A stretch of 64,000 nt of DNA, taken from contig JALGQZ010000011.1 in the NCBI GenBank assembly GCA_023105745.1, positions 30,006,612-30,070,611 of the forward strand, given 5' to 3'. The notes beneath the pieces are model-generated. The model saw only the letters and a program-made list of their open reading frames with translations, had not been told where the DNA came from and did no database searches. The translations under genes were made by a program, and so were the position numbers. Each line of letters starts with the position of its first letter. Within the stretch, counting starts at the first letter, position 1. Source of the stretch: Austropuccinia psidii. Taxonomy: Eukaryota; Basidiomycota; Pucciniomycetes; Pucciniales; Sphaerophragmiaceae. This document shows positions 12,266 through 23,386 of this stretch, piece after piece.

Positions 12266-12328
12266 TGTCCCAGTTGGTAAGGTGATGCCTTGTGTCAAGG
12301 AAACTGGCCATGTCATTGGTTCAAGCCA
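12266..12328 (+). promoter_or_regulatory. tRNA-like internal Pol III promoter in the 5' LTR of C
   Basis: TGTCCCAGTTGG at 12266-12277 fits the A-box consensus TRGCNNAGYNGG at 11 of 12 sites. GGTTCAAGCCA at 12318-12328 fits the B box GGTTCRANYCC at 10 of 11. The 52-base spacing is that of a tRNA gene, and an A-rich tail follows. It is not a foldable tRNA (no proper anticodon arm), so it is a tRNA-derived SINE-like segment. The same boxes occur in the 3' LTR at 30423-30434 and 30475-30485. Confidence 0.7.
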
Positions 12329-12852
12329 CATTGAAGAAATAATAAAAAAAAAATATTTGTAAAAAAAAAAAAAAAATTAAAAAATGTCAAAAAATTAAAA
12401 GATGTCAAAATTTTGGAAAATCCATTTAAAGTTTGGAAAATACCTGAAACCTAACCCTCAAATAAAATTAGGTTTCAAACCACAAATTGGCTTCAAAAAT
12501 CAAAAATTCTAAATTCAAGACAGAAGAAGGAGAATACATAAACAGATTACATAAGCAGGAAGGAGTTAAGAAAGCATTAGTAATCAGATTACTTGATTAG
12601 TAATACTTAGGGAGCTAAGGATTAGTCAGCAAGTCTAAGGATTAGTAATAAAGCTCAAATAAGCACCAGAAAAAATACCTCAAATTAGTAAGCAACCCAA
12701 CAAATGACATCATCAACCAAACAAATGATGCAATGATTTACATAAATGACATCATTTAGGTGGGACCACCAGAAAAGAATTTTCTCAGCCAAAAGAAACT
12801 GAAAAATTATAAGTCCCTCTTTTTGAACACCTCCCATGGAGAGCCCAAAAAT

Positions 12853-12860
12853 TATAAATA
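12853..12860 (+). promoter_or_regulatory. TATA box in the 5' LTR of C
   Basis: TATAAATA followed by GAGGGCCTCTCTCCCC, unchanged in the other LTR. It is the likely Pol II start region for element RNA. Confidence 0.65.
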
Positions 12861-13864
12861 GAGGGCCTCTCTCCCCAAATTTTTCCTCTTTCCCTCATGT
12901 CTTTTATCCCCCCAAAAGTGGAAAGTGGATTTAAATTCATCCCTGACTATCAGGTTAACTAGTCTACAAATATATAATTCTATTAAATAAGAGATAAAAA
13001 GGCCTTATATAATAGTCTTATAATAAAAAAAGTCTTAAAGATAAAGAATCAGTATTATAAAAAAAAGTCTTATAAAAAAAAAGAAAACCTTATAATATAA
13101 TTCTATTATATAAAGGATAAAAGGCCTTATATAATAGTCTTATGAACTTAAAATAAAGAAAATAGTATTATAAAAAGAATTTCACCTCATTATAAGAAAT
13201 CAAAGCTTTGAAGAAGGAAAAGAAGGGTCATTTAGTTATTTTTTAAGGAGTTAGTATTATTATTTAATTTAATAAAGTCATACTTTAGTCACTACAAGGA
13301 CATTTTATAAATTATAAAAGAAAAATACCTATTATAGCAATAAATTAGTGCTATCTTGTTGAAAAAAAATAATTATTATCAAATTAGGTTATCAAAGAGT
13401 GGCTATTAAATAGTCTGGTCATATCAGAATTTCATTACAGTAAAAACCATAAATCATATAAAAAAAGTGTTTAATTGTTTGTTTAGTATTATTATTAGCC
13501 TAGTGTCTCCAGATTATATTGAATTATTGTTGTAGTAGTATTTTGTGTGATTTGTGATAGTTTTTCTTCTTTTGGTTAATTAAATAGTGTTATATTTAAA
13601 AGGTTAAATCAATATTTTGAGATCAAGCAAAGTCTGACAGAGTCTGTTGAATACACTTTTCTGAATTAGCCACCATCAATAAATAAATTGATTGTGAACT
13701 CAAGTTAAGTTAATTCAGCATTTTTCAGGAAGGGCAGTTCAGATTATTCTGACACACAAGCAGAGAAAGGGTTACAAGCTTGAACAGCAATTCAAAACTG
13801 TTTTCTTGTAATTTCCCCTTCCAGGTACTGCCTCATTTTATCCCACACAAAAGGAGTTCCCACA

Positions 13865-13890
13865 CCTGGTGTCCCAACAGTGGCAGTCAG
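13865..13890 (+). other. Primer-binding-site region of element C
   Basis: Immediately after the LTR end comes CC then TGGTGTCCCAACAGTGGC. It starts with TGG, the complement of a tRNA CCA end, as primer sites do. I could not name the tRNA. Confidence 0.55.
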
Positions 13891-13918
13891 ATAGGAATAT
13901 CATCAGATTCTATTCAGC

Positions 13919-15979
13919 TTGATATCAAAATATATATATTTATTAAACCTGGAATCATATGATCACACAAATAAACCATTGTCATTATCATCAAAATCTC
14001 ATTCCTCCTCATCATCTGAATCTTATCATTACAAATTACTACCAAAATCAAAATCACCAGGACAGACATCACAAGAAAGCTTGAGTAACCTAATATCAAC
14101 ACCAAATACAAGAAGAAAAGAAGAAGACAGGTTTAAGGAATCCTTCTTTAACCTAATCAAAGAGTATAAAGAAAGAAAACAGGAAGAAGCAAAATTTGAA
14201 GGCAAAACATACAAAGTAGAAAAAATGGATCAACAGTCAACATCAAAATTACCACCATTACCTGAAGATACTGTGGAAGGTCAGTATGAAGAAGAAGATG
14301 GAGAAGAGGATCAAACTGTGAAAATACAGAGCTTTATAAAGCAAATGCAAGATTTTTTGTTAAGTCAAACTAGTAAAAAAGGAAAAAGAAGGCAATCAAT
14401 ACCAAATACACCAGGGAATAGCCCTAGTGAACCAACATTACCAAGGCATATAAGACCAGAAGATTTACCAATATCACCAACACCTGGACCAAGAGCAACC
14501 TCTACTCCAGAAACAAATCCAAGAATTAACAATATTCCAAGAAGAGCTTTTGTCTCTACACCTAATAACCCAAGTCCATTACAGCAGCAAGTGTTAAAGC
14601 AGGAAAGGCCTGTGGTTAAAATTAAAGCAAAAGATTATAATCTCAATTTTAATGGAGAGGAAGTAGAGAAGTTTATTAAGAAGGTTGAAATAATTGCTCA
14701 CATTGAAGGAGCAACAGATGAATACTTAGCAATGCAAATGGCATTTTGGACAACAGACCCAAGAATTAGTGATGCCATAGAAGCTATGCCAGGATATGAA
14801 GAAGGTAATTGGACACAACTGAAGAAAGACCTTATAACCAAATGGGGAAGGGTTGAACCAGAAAGAAGATATAGAAAAGATTCCCTTATTCATCTTTTCA
14901 ATGATACACAAGATAAAGGAGGAATTAATACCTTATAAGAATATAAAAAGTTTATTGGAGAATATGAAACCATCATTACTTACCTTTTAAGATACAAGTA
15001 TATTCCCCAAGAGAATATGTTCCATGAAGATGTATTTGATTGTCTCTCTGCTGATATCAAAGGTGCTATCAGTAAGGAAATGATTAAAGATAATGTTATG
15101 GTTAGAGCAGAAGATGGAGGATATCTCATACCACCTATGAGAATATTAAAGAAGTATATTCAACAAGAATTGGAAGCAAGAATATTAGTCACCAAAAGAC
15201 TATCATCCCCAAGAATTAAAACAGTAAAGAATGAATCCATCACCAAGGAAAATAATGTTAAATTCAAGGAAGAATTATTTCCAGGAATGCAGGAAGCTTT
15301 GAAGAAGATGAAGGAGCTTACCAAAAATCTCAAGGAACAGCAAGTAGTGGTTAATAAAGAAGTACCTAGAGAAAAGGAAGTTTCCAAACAGTTTATGGAG
15401 CAACTGGATGAACTAAGTAAAATTGCCAAACCACAGAAGATAGCTTATGCTAACCCTCAAGCTTAAAATGCAGGATTCAGATCAAAAGAAAACTTACCAC
15501 CAACATCATCAAGATATGTGCCTTATGCACCAGCTCAAAATGCACCAAAACCATTTTTTAGATGTAATTACTGTTCAGAAGAAGGACACTCCACAAGAAG
15601 ATGTAATGAGCTTATTGAAGACCAAAACAAGAAATGGGTAATAAGGCAAGGGTTCAATTACTTATATCGTAATTGGGAAAGAATTCCAACTGATGGGAAA
15701 TTATCACCAAAGCAATTGGTAAGGGAATTATAGAAGGAACAAGAAGAATTGAAGAAGAAATTGGAAGAAAAAGCAAAAGAAGAGGAACAAAAGAAGAAAG
15801 AAAAGTCAACTGCCTTTATTACCATGGACAATTGGGAAGATTGGCAACCACCATCAATATCAATAGGAAGAGAACCCCTAGGATATGCCTATGAGTTAAG
15901 AAATACAAAGCAAAGAAGAGAAAATGAAGACAAAGCCAAGGCTCAATCACAGCCATTACATGAAAGAGAAGTAACTTAA
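13919..15979 (+). pseudogene. gag: Gag part of the element C polyprotein
   Basis: The frame is open from upstream of 13919, with the first in-frame ATG at 14225. It carries a Ser/Lys-rich head, a Pro-rich linker, and the capsid-like block AKDYNLNFNGEEVEKFIKKVE...WTTDPRI near 14630-14770, typical of a gypsy Gag core. A coiled-coil-like Lys/Glu region and a perfect CX2CX4HX4C knuckle (CNYCSEEGHSTRRC) follow at 15563-15604. Four in-frame stops (TAA 14936, TAA 15464, TAG 15731, TAA 15977) interrupt it, but there is no frameshift: everything stays in frame 2. The protein would form the particle that packages this RT-less element. Confidence 0.85.
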
Positions 15980-16054
15980 CCTCAAGAAATACTCAAGAAA
16001 AAGACTAGTATCCCAGGTGGATTTATTGATAATTATGAACAGGAAGAAGAAAAA

Positions 16055-17278
16055 GTGATTATACCCACAAAATATAAATCACCAAGACCTTCAGAGATTG
16101 ATAAGGAGGAAGAAGGAGTCATACATAAGAATAAAACACCACAAAAGCAACCTATGGATGAAATTAAAACCATAATTAAGGCACCCAAAGAAGGTAGAGC
16201 AGTTATCAAGCCAAAGAAAGAAGATAAAGAAGAAGTACCAATAGTTGAAAAAGTTATTAACAAAGTCTTGGATCGGAAAATAAATCTTAGTTTAGAAGAA
16301 ATATTCACTATATCACCCAGGTTCATGAATGAATTAAAATTCCTTTCTGATAGAGAAAAGAAATATTTAATGTCTCTTAAGTCAATTAATAATGAAGAGA
16401 GAGTGGAAGATCAAGAAGGCAATCAGCAAGATATAATAATTGAAGAAAGAATGCATTATGCATGTCCTCTTGGAATGATTGAAGTTTCCATTGGATTGGA
16501 AGGTCATAAAGTAAAAGCATTAGTAGATACTGGAGCAGAATTGAGTATAATACCAGAAGTTGAATCCATAAAAGCAGGAATACCAATGAGAGCACTGAAC
16601 ATGAGGTTGAAAGGAATTGGAGGACATAGTACAGCAATTGTTGGCTTATCTGAGAATACTTTACTTATTTTACCATCTGGTGATGAAAGAAAAATTCATT
16701 TCTTTGTAGCCAGAGGTGCAGGTCATACTGTTATTGGGAGACCATTTTTGGCTGACAATGGTATCAGACTTGAACACTCACAGACTCGGGGTGAAATTTT
16801 AAGTTTCAGGGAATTTGATGGAAGAAAATTATGCATACCTATATGCTCACCAGAAAGCAAAGGATGGCATGCACAACCACCAAAGGGAATGGAGTTGTGT
16901 AATATGGCAAAAGTGGATAAAATGGAAGTACAAGATAATAATGAAGAATCAAGATTTGAAGAGTTACCTCAAGGAAATTCAAGAAAAGAAGAAAATCAAG
17001 TACCTGTTAAACAAAATCCAGAAATTCATTTCAAAAATTCCAAAGCTGAAGTAACTAGCAATGTATTGAAAATTAGCACAAACAATAATGTAAGCCCTAA
17101 TTACCCTCAAGAATTTGAGAGTACTTATAGCTCTAAAATGGAAGCTTCCACCCCAGTGGAGCTAGTACAAAAGAAAGGCTTTCAGCCAAAACATCTAGTT
17201 AATAGTGTCTCACCTGTGTGTGGTAAAAATGGTTTTCATTTCAATAGGAATCAGAATCCTGTTTCTGAGCTCTACAAA
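16055..17278 (+). pseudogene. pro: Retropepsin part of the element C polyprotein, cut by element D
   Basis: It is the same frame as Gag. The active site is VKALVDTGAELSIIPE with D-T-G-A at 16526-16537. The flap/helix region (GIGGHS near 16617) and the HTVIGRPFLADNGI segment near 16725 match fungal gypsy retropepsins closely, including the ILG/VIG-R-P-F strand. About 150 codons of low-complexity polar tail follow before D interrupts at 17279. This domain itself has no stop, so the protease active site could be functional if expressed. Confidence 0.88.
17274..17278. repeat. Left TSD of element D (ACAAA)
   Basis: It pairs with 23382-23386. Removing D plus one copy keeps the C polyprotein in frame. 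Confidence 0.93.
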
Positions 17279-18701
17279 TGTCAGCCTGTGACTCAAAACC
17301 AGAGCACAAGCATGACAGCCAAAATACCATAAACCAATGGTATAGCCAAGATACCACCAAAACATGGAACTGAGACAAATCAGCTCAAAAGGTATCAAAA
17401 GAAAGAGGAAACTCACCTCTTTCTGAAAATATAAGTCCCATAACCATAGGACAAGAAATAACAAAGTTATTCCTGCTCAAAGTTATTGCTGAGCATAAAC
17501 CTTAATTTTTTTCCTCTCATATAAAATCTAGAAGGAGAGGCTTAACCCCATCAAATGGGTACTCAAAATGAAGCTCTGAGCCAGGGCTATCTAATGGTAC
17601 CAGCCAAACTGAGCTAGCACCAGTATTACTTGAGTTATGGTCAAATCCAGGCCAAATAAGGTTGAACAAAACATTCACCTCTCATCTAACTTCTACAGTT
17701 TTAGTGTGGGATACTTGAAGTGCGGTCTTTTTGGAAAGAGCACAATCAGGGCTATCTGATGGTGCCATCCACTTCTTCATATCTCAACTATAAAAGGAGT
17801 TATGAGGCAAACAAAGCTCAATACAGCTTTTTGCCCAAACCACGCCTATGTACAAAAACCTTGTACATGGGATAACTTTGTCATATTTAATGATAACCAT
17901 ACCAAATTTGGAATCATTGTGTAGAGCTCATACAGGGCTATTCAATGAACCAACTTTGAGCATGATATCTCAAAAACTGACAGAGTTATGGCCATTTGAA
18001 GGCTATAATCCTACAATATGGTCAATACAGCTGTATTATGACAGGATACAGTTGTACTCTGATTATGAGGTGTCAAACAGATGCTGAAGCTTATTTATAC
18101 TTCAATACCTCATAGTTAAGTCAAATACAGAGGTCCATACAGGTTCTGTACAGTTTCTGACGCGTCAGAAGCACCAGAACACACCTGTAAACTCCATTGG
18201 TGAAAACTTTCACCCTGTATAGGGTAAAAATGAGTACTTGTGGCTCTAAAAGCACATTTCAACCCAATACTAGCCTGTATTGAGTGTATAGAACCACAAA
18301 CCAGCCCACAGTAGTGAAAATTTTCCCTCTGTGGTCGTGTGCAGAGGTAAACCACCTCCCACTACCCCAGAACAAGATAAAAGGAGGCTTTGCCTCACCA
18401 GGAAGCAAATTAAGCATCCTGTTCTTGATATTCTTACGTGGTATAACTTCTTAAAAAGGAAGTGATACTCTTAGAATTTAACAGGTATACTTTAAGTTTA
18501 AGTATTGTAGGGTTTGCTATTGTAAACCAACAGGCAAACACTGCACCCAGGGCTATCAGCAGTACTCACCATCACTAAATTATTTTAGTATAGCCCTTTT
18601 CACTAATATTTCCACTCTAATATCATCATTATTTTCGTGTCACACTCAGAGTTATAGCTTTTATTATCATTCTGAAGCTATATCATAGAGTCACCCTGAC
18701 A
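17279..18701 (+). repeat. 5' LTR of element D
   Basis: It starts TGTCAGCCTGTGACTC and ends CACCCTGACA. A TATA-like GATAAAAGG lies at 18375-18383, followed by a GC-richer patch, the likely transcription start area. Confidence 0.95.
18156..18169. promoter_or_regulatory. Perfect palindrome TCTGACGCGTCAGA in the D 5' LTR
   Basis: 14-bp perfect palindrome containing TGACGCGTCA (bZIP/CRE-like) and ACGCGT (the MluI cell-cycle box bound by MBF in yeasts). It lies about 220 bp upstream of the TATA-like box. Binding is inference. Confidence 0.45.
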
Positions 18702-18722
18702 TTTTGGGGGCCTGGCCAGGTT
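18702..18722 (+). other. Primer-binding-site region of element D
   Basis: TTTTGGGGGCCTGGCCAGG follows the LTR. Element F has TTTGGGGGCCCAGCCATG at the same place (41543), so the two families share a primer type. The tRNA was not identified. Confidence 0.55.
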
Positions 18723-18983
18723 TTTTACCTATTTTAGACGAAATTCTAGCTTGTTTTCACTATTTTTAGCTAGTTTTCATGCCTTTTAAAGTTATTATAT
18801 TTGTTTTCTTGCTTATTTTCACACTTTTTTAAAACCATAAGAAGCCCTGAAGGGGATTCATTTCGTGGTTTTTCTCTATTCTGATTTCTGTATACATATC
18901 CTTTTTGAAAAAATAATATTTTTTCATTTTTTGAAGAGTTATAAATATTCTCTTTTTATAATAAAATAAAAACCATATATATA

Positions 18984-19690
18984 TACAAAGTATATATTAT
19001 TTGAATTTTTCTTGAAGAAAAACTCTGATAATCCATTTTTTCACCCAAATTGGCGTGAAAATTGATTATTATTATTATTATTATTGATAATACCAATAAT
19101 AATACTTCATAATAAAATAAAAACCATATTTTATTATTGTTTTTTTTTCATAATATATACAAAGTATATTATTTGAATTTTTCTTGAAGAAAAACTCTGA
19201 TAATTCTTTTTTTCACCCAAATTGGCGTGAAAAATTGATTATTATCATTATTATTGATAATACCAATAATAATACTTCATAATAAAATAAAAACCATATT
19301 TTATTATTGATTTGTTTTTCATAATATATACAAAGTATATATTATTTGAATTTTTCTCACAGAAAAACTCTGATAATCCATTTTTTCACCCAAATTGGCG
19401 TGAAAAATTGATTATTATCATTATTATTGATAATTTCAATAATAATACTCAATAATAAAATACAAATCATATTTTATTATTGATCTTTTTTTCATAATAT
19501 ATACAAAGTATATATTGTTTGAATTTTTCTTACAGAAAAAACTCTTATAATTCATTTTTTTACCCAAATTGGCGTGAAAAATTGATTATTATCATTATTC
19601 TTGATAAATTCAATAATAATACTTCATAATAAAATACAAACCATATTTTATTATTAATCTTTTTAATATATACAGAGTATATATTGGGGA
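18984..19690 (+). repeat. Four and a bit 172-bp tandem repeats in the D leader
   Basis: The anchor TACAAAGTATAT recurs at 18984, 19158, 19329, 19502 and (variant) 19671. Each full unit also has CACCCAAATTGGCGTGAAAA and AATAATACTTCATAATAAAA blocks. The leader lies between primer site and gag, where packaging signals usually sit. Confidence 0.9.
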
Positions 19691-19805
19691 GAGTTGATTG
19701 ATATTTATTTTTGATATTTTCAATAATAACTTGTCCAAAGTGACTTATAAATCCTAACAAAAGGATTCAATCAACTAGCTGAAACTCTCACTTTACAAAT
19801 CAGAA

Positions 19806-21935
19806 ATGATACCACCTCATTCCAAAGACTTTGGATTACCAAGGGATTATTCCTTACAAAGAGAAACAAACATCAGTTGGAATAGAGGCCTGGAAAAGAG
19901 AGAAGTTGAAGTTGTTCAAAGTCATGATACATGGCAAAATGAACCTTTCTACACCTTCCAAGATGGGCTTCAACAGCAAACCTCCAGGAATGGCTTGCAT
20001 AGAACAGTTTGTTCTAACCCATCAAATATTCCAAGAACTTCTCCAATGGGGAATGGCAAACAGGGAATTCAAACCAGATTCCCACTACAAAGAACTTGTA
20101 GAAAGTATTCAGAAGATTTCCCTCAAAGAGATATTCTTCAAAGAACTTATCATAGACAGGAAATGGAACAAGAGCTAACACACTCTGACCCTTTCAGGCT
20201 CATGAGGACTGGTAACCCAACCAGACTCCCTAGTGGCTTCACACCACTCAGGCACCAGCAGATCAGTGACCAAGAGTCACTATACTTTCCAATCCAAGAT
20301 AGAATCCAGGAGAGGAAGAGGATCATAAGGCAAGAACAAGACTTCTTTCAACCAGAGGCTGAAAGAGTCAGATCCTATGATCCAGAAATTGTTGGACCTG
20401 TTGCAAGAAGTACAAAGAAACAACAAACAGTTGTAAATACTTCTAATGCACCTAGCAGCCCTATGATAAGGAGGGATATCTCCACTCAGATGAAACACAA
20501 TGTTGTGATACCTGAGAGTACCATAAGTAGTAATACTCTATGGTTACAATTTTCCCAATTTGTAGAACAAGCTCAAAAAGAGTTTGAAAGACTCCATGAA
20601 AGTATGTCAAGGTTACAAGAGGCTTGTACCTTACAAACCAAAACTATTCATACTCTTCAAGAGGACTATATTGAATTATATAAAGCCTCAGAAGATTCCA
20701 AAAGAAGACTAAATCAAGTCTTGGAGGAGCAAAATCACTGCAAAAGGGAAAGGGAATACCTGGAGCAAGATATTGACAAATTGTTCAATTTCTGCCAAAA
20801 AATGAAACCCCAAACACAAGGGCATGTTTCTGGAAACACCCCATACCACCAGACAGACATCAAACCAGATACTGTATTGATGAATAAGGCAAGGTCTCCA
20901 TCAAAATACCAGGATGGAGATAATATGTCTTATACTGAAAAGGAAGCCTTGAAACAGCTTCCTGAGGCCTCAAGCTGGCCCAAATTCTCTGGAACTGGAG
21001 AGTATGATCATATGGAACTCATAGATTATATTGATGGACTGTTCACTGATGTACCAAGTATACCAGATTACTGGATTACTGCCAGATTAAATACAGCTTT
21101 TAAAGGATATGCTAGTATTTGGTACACACAAATGAAAGAAATCCATGGCAGAAGAAACTGGCCATGGTGGAGGAGCCAAATAATCCAAAAGTACAGAAAT
21201 GATACATGGATATGGCAGAAAACCCTTTCATTTGGAAATGATAGATACACAGTGGACAAAGATCCATATGATTGGTGTCTGAGACAGTCAAAAAGGTTAA
21301 TAGCCATTGACCCTCACATAAAAACAGAAATGAGAAATCACAAACTGTTGACCAAACTACCAGGAGACTTAGAACATGCAGTAAAATGCAGATGCTCCAA
21401 AGAATCCACCTTGGATCAAATATTAAATACTTTGCAAGAAGTAAGGATTAGAACATCTATTGGTAGATACAATAACCATAGTACTGGTGATAACAGGGAG
21501 AATCCAACCCTGGAAGCTAAAGAAACTCATGATTCAGATTCTGAAATCACAACAGGATTTCACAATTGTGAACCACCCAATCACTATGCAGAAAATTCTC
21601 CCAAAGACAGGGAAGAGATATTTGCAAGAGAGGAAGAAACAACAAAAGACCAAGAAGGTCATGAATCTGACTCTGATAGTGTGGGGAATGGCTGTGGAAA
21701 TAATTCATACAGTGAACCTAACCCCCATGAGGAATATTTGGTGGAATTTAAGAACCATGCAATAAAGGAAATTGGTTCAGTTCATTCCCAAAGGAGGAAA
21801 CCAATGACCAAACACCTGGATGGTTTGAAACATAAGCCACCAGACAGGGAGGGTATGGCCACAAGAAAGTTGTTGGCTCAAGTTCAAATGAACCATGCTA
21901 ATACCTCCAAGAGGAGAGGAAAGTCTCATCAATGA
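19806..21935 (+). CDS. gag: Gag of element D, 709 codons, uninterrupted
   Basis: The ATG at 19806 gives a frame open to TGA 21933-21935. Residues 1-230 are basic and Arg/Gln-rich; about 240-340 is a coiled-coil-like stretch; about 395-560 is the capsid/nucleocapsid core beginning WPKFSGTGEYDHMEL and including VDKDPYDWCLRQS and LEHAVKCRC, shared with element A and with element F Gag. The zinc knuckle at 21558-21599 is broken: A has C-C-H-C, here the first Cys is Phe and the last is Ser. The final 50 or so residues are tail and deletion junction, ending KSHQ as in A Pol. It is an intact ORF that could make a particle protein but probably packages RNA poorly. An overlapping frame at 19831-20178 is taken as a shadow. 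Confidence 0.85.
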   Translation: MIPPHSKDFGLPRDYSLQRETNISWNRGLEKREVEVVQSHDTWQNEPFYTFQDGLQQQTSRNGLHRTVCSNPSNIPRTSPMGNGKQGIQTRFPLQRTCRKYSEDFPQRDILQRTYHRQEMEQELTHSDPFRLMRTGNPTRLPSGFTPLRHQQISDQESLYFPIQDRIQERKRIIRQEQDFFQPEAERVRSYDPEIVGPVARSTKKQQTVVNTSNAPSSPMIRRDISTQMKHNVVIPESTISSNTLWLQFSQFVEQAQKEFERLHESMSRLQEACTLQTKTIHTLQEDYIELYKASEDSKRRLNQVLEEQNHCKREREYLEQDIDKLFNFCQKMKPQTQGHVSGNTPYHQTDIKPDTVLMNKARSPSKYQDGDNMSYTEKEALKQLPEASSWPKFSGTGEYDHMELIDYIDGLFTDVPSIPDYWITARLNTAFKGYASIWYTQMKEIHGRRNWPWWRSQIIQKYRNDTWIWQKTLSFGNDRYTVDKDPYDWCLRQSKRLIAIDPHIKTEMRNHKLLTKLPGDLEHAVKCRCSKESTLDQILNTLQEVRIRTSIGRYNNHSTGDNRENPTLEAKETHDSDSEITTGFHNCEPPNHYAENSPKDREEIFAREEETTKDQEGHESDSDSVGNGCGNNSYSEPNPHEEYLVEFKNHAIKEIGSVHSQRRKPMTKHLDGLKHKPPDREGMATRKLLAQVQMNHANTSKRRGKSHQ

Positions 21936-21948
21936 TGAGCCTTTTTTT

Positions 21949-21960
21949 AGAGGGAGGGTA
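21949..21960 (+). other. Polypurine tract of element D
   Basis: AGAGGGAGGGTA abuts the 3' LTR, identical to that of element A. Confidence 0.8.
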
Positions 21961-23381
21961 TGTCAGCCTGTGACTCAAAACAAGAGCACAAGCATGACAG
22001 CCAAAATACCATAAACCAATGGTATAGCCAAGATACCACCAAAACATGAAGCTGAGCCAAATCAGCTCAAAAGGTATCAAAAGAAAGAGGAAACTCACCT
22101 CTTTCTGAAAATATAAGTCCCATCACCATAGGACAAGAAATAACAAAGTTATTCCTGCTCAAAGTTATTGCTGAGCATAAACCTTAATTTTCACCTCTCA
22201 TCTAAAACCTAGAAGGAGAGGCTTAACCCCATCAAATGGGTACTCAAAATGAAGCTCTAAGCCAGGGCTATCCAATGGTACCAGCCAAACTGAGCTGGCA
22301 CCAGTATTACTTGAGTTATGGTCAAATTCAGGCCAAATAAGGTTGAACAAAACATTCACCTCTCATCTAACTTCTACAGTTTTAGTGTGGGATACTTGAA
22401 GTGGGGTCTTTTTGGAAAGAGCAAAATCAGGGCTATCTTATGGTGCCATCCACTTCTCCATATCTCAACTATAAAAGGAGTTATGAGGCAAACAAAGCTC
22501 AATACAGCTTTTTGCCCAAACCACGCCTATGTACAAAAACCTTGTACATGGGATAACTTTGTCATAGTTAATGATAACCATACCAAATTGGGAATCATTG
22601 TGTAGAGCCCATACAGGGCTATTCAATGAACCAACTTTGACCATGATACCTCAAAAACTGACAGAGTTATGGCCATTTGAAGGTTATAATCCCACAATAT
22701 GGTCAATACAGCTGTATTATGACAGGATACAGTTGTACTCTGATTATGAGGTGTCAAACAGACGCTGAAGCTTATTTATAATTCAATACCCCTAGTTAAG
22801 TCAAATACAGAGGTCCATACAGGTTCTGTACAGTTTCTGACGCGTCAGAAGCACCAGAACACACCTGTAAACTCCATTGGTGAAAACTTTCACCCTGTAT
22901 AGGGTAAAAATGACTACTTGTGGTTCTAAAACCACATTTTAACCCAATACTAGCCTGTATTGAGTGTATAGAACCACAAACCAGCCCACAGTAGTGAAAA
23001 TTTTCACTCTGTGGTCGTGTGCAGAGGTAAACCACCTCCCACTACCCCAGAACAAGATAAAAGGAGGCTTTGCCTCACCAGGAAGCAAATTAAGCATCCT
23101 GTTCTTGATATTCTTACGTGGTATAACTTCTTAAAAAGGAAGTGATACTCTTAGAATTTAACAGGTATACTTTAAGTTTAAGTATTGTAGGGTTTGCTAT
23201 TGTAAACCAACAGGCAAACACTGCACCCAGGGCTATCAGCAGTACTCACCATCATTAAATTATTTTAGTATAGCCCTTTTCACTCATATTTCCACTCTAA
23301 TATCATCATTATTTTCGTGTCACACTCAGAGTTATAGCTTTTATTATCATTCTGAAGCTATATCATAGAGTCACCCTGACA
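21961..23381 (+). repeat. 3' LTR of element D
   Basis: It differs from the 5' LTR at about 13 sites in the first 410 bp and at very few after that. Confidence 0.95.
22836..22849. promoter_or_regulatory. Perfect palindrome TCTGACGCGTCAGA in the D 3' LTR
   Basis: Same palindrome and same distance from the TATA-like site (23055-23063) as in the 5' LTR, both CpGs kept. Confidence 0.45.
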
Positions 23382-23386
23382 ACAAA
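23382..23386. repeat. Right TSD of element D (ACAAA)
   Basis: It pairs with 17274-17278. Confidence 0.93.

Larger units (their letters stand above)
12159..13864 (+). repeat. 5' LTR of element C (1.7 kb)
   Basis: It starts TGTGGTATGCCATACC and ends GGAGTTCCCACA. It contains a tRNA-like segment near its 5' end, an A-rich run at about 12337-12376, a consensus TATA box at 12853-12860 and an AT-rich 3' half. It has a roughly 45-bp direct-repeat block near 12700-12765 (CATCATC...ACATCATTT) that the 3' LTR lacks. Confidence 0.93.
17279..23381 (+). mobile_element. Element D: gag-only deletion derivative of the A family
   Basis: 6.1 kb with LTRs at 17279-18701 and 21961-23381, about 98% alike by eye. 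The internal region has a primer site, a leader of 172-bp tandem repeats, one 709-codon Gag frame and a polypurine tract. Protease, RT, RNase H and integrase are absent. The C-terminal residues KSHQ and the DNA that follows (TGATGAGCC...AGAGGGAGGGTA) match the very end of the A pol gene, so Pol was lost by internal deletion. It is the innermost and, by its LTRs, the youngest element. Confidence 0.93.

Noticed and set aside
12266..12328. A true tRNA gene
   Set aside because: The A and B boxes fit, but acceptor and anticodon arms do not fold into a cloverleaf and the segment sits inside an LTR in both copies.
19831..20178. Separate 115-codon gene overlapping the start of D gag
   Set aside because: It overlaps the 709-codon frame in another register, has no motif, and the longer frame carries all family features.
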